NCBI RefSeq assembly: GCF_000004075.3
Contig: NC_026657.2
Span: 30,040,408-30,104,407, forward strand
Length of the DNA: 64,000 nt
DNA from: Cucumis sativus
Taxonomy: Eukaryota > Streptophyta > Magnoliopsida > Cucurbitales > Cucurbitaceae
Reading direction: 5' to 3'
The position numbers were made by a program, and so were the translations under genes. The notes under the pieces were generated by a model, which had not been told where the DNA came from, ran no database searches, and saw only the letters and a program-made list of their open reading frames with translations. This document shows positions 62,258 through 64,000 of the stretch, piece after piece (position 1 is the stretch's first letter; each line of letters begins with the position of its first letter).

Positions 62258-64000
62258 ATGGTAAAATCCCTCAATTTCTTGCGATTCGCAGTTTGAAATG
62301 TTCTTTTACGCTTGTTTTCGGTTTTGATTAGGTTTGCTTGGCGTGCCTGTTGCCTCTGTTTCTCATTCCAGTCGTCAACGCTCTTCCTGTTCTATTCTAT
62401 TTAATTATGGTACGCCAAATATGACTCATTTTCTCTTTTGGATCTCGTCTTTTCGCATGCTCATCTAATCCCCTTAAAGATTTGGATGTAATTTTTGTTA
62501 ATATTCATCTCAATTTTCTTTTTCTTTTTCTTTTGTTGTTTTTCTTGAATTTTCTATTAGGGCAAAATTTATGGACTTTTTGGCTGGGAATATAGAAAAC
62601 CGCAGGTGGTACCGCCGGCTTGTCCCTATCGCCCTGCTGCCAAACAAAATAGCAATGTGAGTGATTCTGCTATCGTTTATACTGAATTTTGGTTTATAAA
62701 TTTTTTTTTGACAAGGAAGATTAGGTAAATGGATGAATTTTTGTTTAGAAATTGGATACTAATGATGTGTGTATTTTATGTAGAAGGTTAAGCTTTTATC
62801 AATTTGTCTTGTTATTGACCGAATGCTTGTTGCTAAGGTAGTTTTCGGAAACAATGAAGGAGTTTTGGCTTCGGCTATTTGTATTGGTTAATTTTTTTTT
62901 CTCAAGAAGTCACGTTTAATAGTTTTTGCATGCTGAGGAGATTTAATAGGATTGCATCTTGTTACTTCAATTACCTTCTATCGAATAGTGATTTTGGGTA
63001 ATGATGGAACGTTCAATTTTCTTTGGTGTTTCGGGGTAGAAACATGTATACAAGATTAGGAAGGAAAATGAACTAACTTTAAGACATTCGAAATAAATGA
63101 TGGGTTCATAACTGACGTTAATTAGGCACTTATGTCTATTGTTTTGTAGTGTTAGGGTAGTTTCGAAGGAGCAATGACCTTTACTTAAACAGGTTCAATT
63201 TTTATTTATTTTGTAAAGAAGCTGAAATAAATTCATTCACCCAACAAAACTGCCCTAAAGGAGAAATGAGAAGGTGTCCCATTATCTAAGATGAAGGATT
63301 ACATAAAAAGCCCATCAATCTAAGTCGATGATGGAGGTTGAATCAGGAATAATGACAAAAAGAAGAAAAAGAAAAAAAGAAAAAGAAAAAGACGAAAAGA
63401 GCTTATGTTGGCCTCTCCAATTAGAGAGCTCGAACTGTTGAAGATCATCTAAAGTTTTTGGAGGCAAAGTTTCCACCGAAGATGTTGAGAGAGACTCTTC
63501 GCGTCATTTACACCTCAAGTTGTTTCGATAATTACCCTTCAACTCACCAAGATAAAAGGCCTCAAAGCTGCCCTTTTCCGTTTTAAATCATTCTTGGGTT
63601 ATAGGACCTGCTAGAATCACTTTTTGTTATTTGTGAATGAATAAATCAGAGATGGGTTCTTTTGAATTTGATCGCACAATTTTCTCTTTTCTAGGTCGAT
63701 CCCAAATCATTATGCATTTTTTATTATCTCAAGCTAAAGAAGACTTCAGAGATGTATGCTAACTTAGACTGAAGTTGACATAAGGATATGTGTTTTCATT
63801 TTTTTGTATAAATCGATACACGTCTTTCTATTAGTTTCTGTATGTATTTTGGTATTTTGTTTATTTCAAATTTCACAGCAGATATGTGGGTGTTCTACAT
63901 TAAACTAAACCTACTGTTTAGTGGTTTCAATTCTGAAAGTTTTCACCTCTAGCTGTTTGAAGCAAGTTTTTTTTTCTTAATCTTAACAGGTGGAGTTGGA
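62258..64000 (+). CDS. UPF0729 (C18orf32-like) small membrane protein, partial
   Basis: Exons: 62258-62260 (the ATG alone), 62332-62409, 62561-62656 and 63990 onward past the window end; all GT-AG and in phase. The visible protein starts [20 protein letters not shown], a hydrophobic segment continuing into VLFYLIM, then [15 protein letters not shown] and [15 protein letters not shown], then VEL. This fits the UPF0729 family, whose human member C18orf32 is a small ER/lipid-droplet-associated protein; the plant function is not established. Plant members are about 80 residues, so only the acidic/basic tail should be missing. The start is fixed by the conserved MVC at the N-terminus, although the ATG is separated from GTT TGC by a 71-base intron. 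The last intron is 1.3 kb and holds repeat-like DNA. The tRNA-Ile gene lies about 160 bp upstream on the same strand. Confidence 0.88.
63190..63680. repeat. Possible transposon-derived sequence in intron 3 of the UPF0729 gene
   Basis: This part of the intron is less AT-rich than its surroundings, has a GAAAAA-type purine run (63357-63390), and reads like exon or retroelement debris rather than ordinary intron. No open frame survives and no ends were identified. Confidence 0.25.

Noticed and set aside
1-64000. CRISPR arrays, bacterial operons, rRNA genes or integrated viral genomes
   Set aside because: No spaced direct-repeat arrays, rRNA-like sequence or recognisable viral coding regions were seen; the window is ordinary plant nuclear DNA.

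Overview
The window is nuclear DNA of a flowering plant. It is AT-rich, with intron-split genes (GT-AG borders), long gene-free stretches, many simple repeats and a eukaryotic tRNA gene. The protein types, and one intronic repeat that resembles sequence I recall from gourd-family genomes, make a eudicot and probably Cucurbitaceae likely; I cannot name the species.

Layout. About 0-5.6 kb: no convincing gene, apart from a possible last exon at the very start and a transcript-like pyrimidine-rich stretch near 3.5 kb. 5571-11533 (-): ABCB1/PGP1-type auxin transporter in nine exons. Exon 9 is one base short, so the frame breaks at Trp835 of an expected 1361 residues. 11.5-22.1 kb: gene-free. 22136-26091 (-): 4-coumarate--CoA ligase-like 7-type acyl-activating enzyme, six coding exons, probably peroxisomal. 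28010-29391 (+): conserved protein of unknown function with a plastid-transit-like N-terminus, five exons. 34059-36110 (-): R2R3-MYB factor of subgroup 14 (RAX/Blind type), three exons. 40861-45494 (-): FAD-synthase-like protein in 16 coding exons, with an N-terminal PP-loop (PAPS-reductase-like) domain and a C-terminal molybdopterin-binding-like domain. 47024-47694 (-): small DUF4050/Gag1-clamp-like protein with a leader that is probably spliced and carries two upstream ORFs. 50-56.8 kb: gene-free. 56800-57885 (+): XTH32-type xyloglucan-active GH16 enzyme, three exons. 62023-62096 (+): tRNA-Ile(AAT). 62258-64000 (+): UPF0729 (C18orf32-like) small membrane protein, running off the window, with its ATG alone in the first coding exon.

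The genes form no operon or cluster; they are unrelated housekeeping and developmental genes. I see no clear new biological system. The strongest observation is the single-base frameshift in ABCB1, either an assembly error or a natural loss-of-function allele. Next come the tRNA gene only about 160 bp upstream of a start codon, the domain order of the FAD synthase, the upstream ORFs of the DUF4050 gene, and the unassigned plastid-type protein. Exon borders were read by eye from splice signals, frame continuity and recalled family sequences. No alignment was run.
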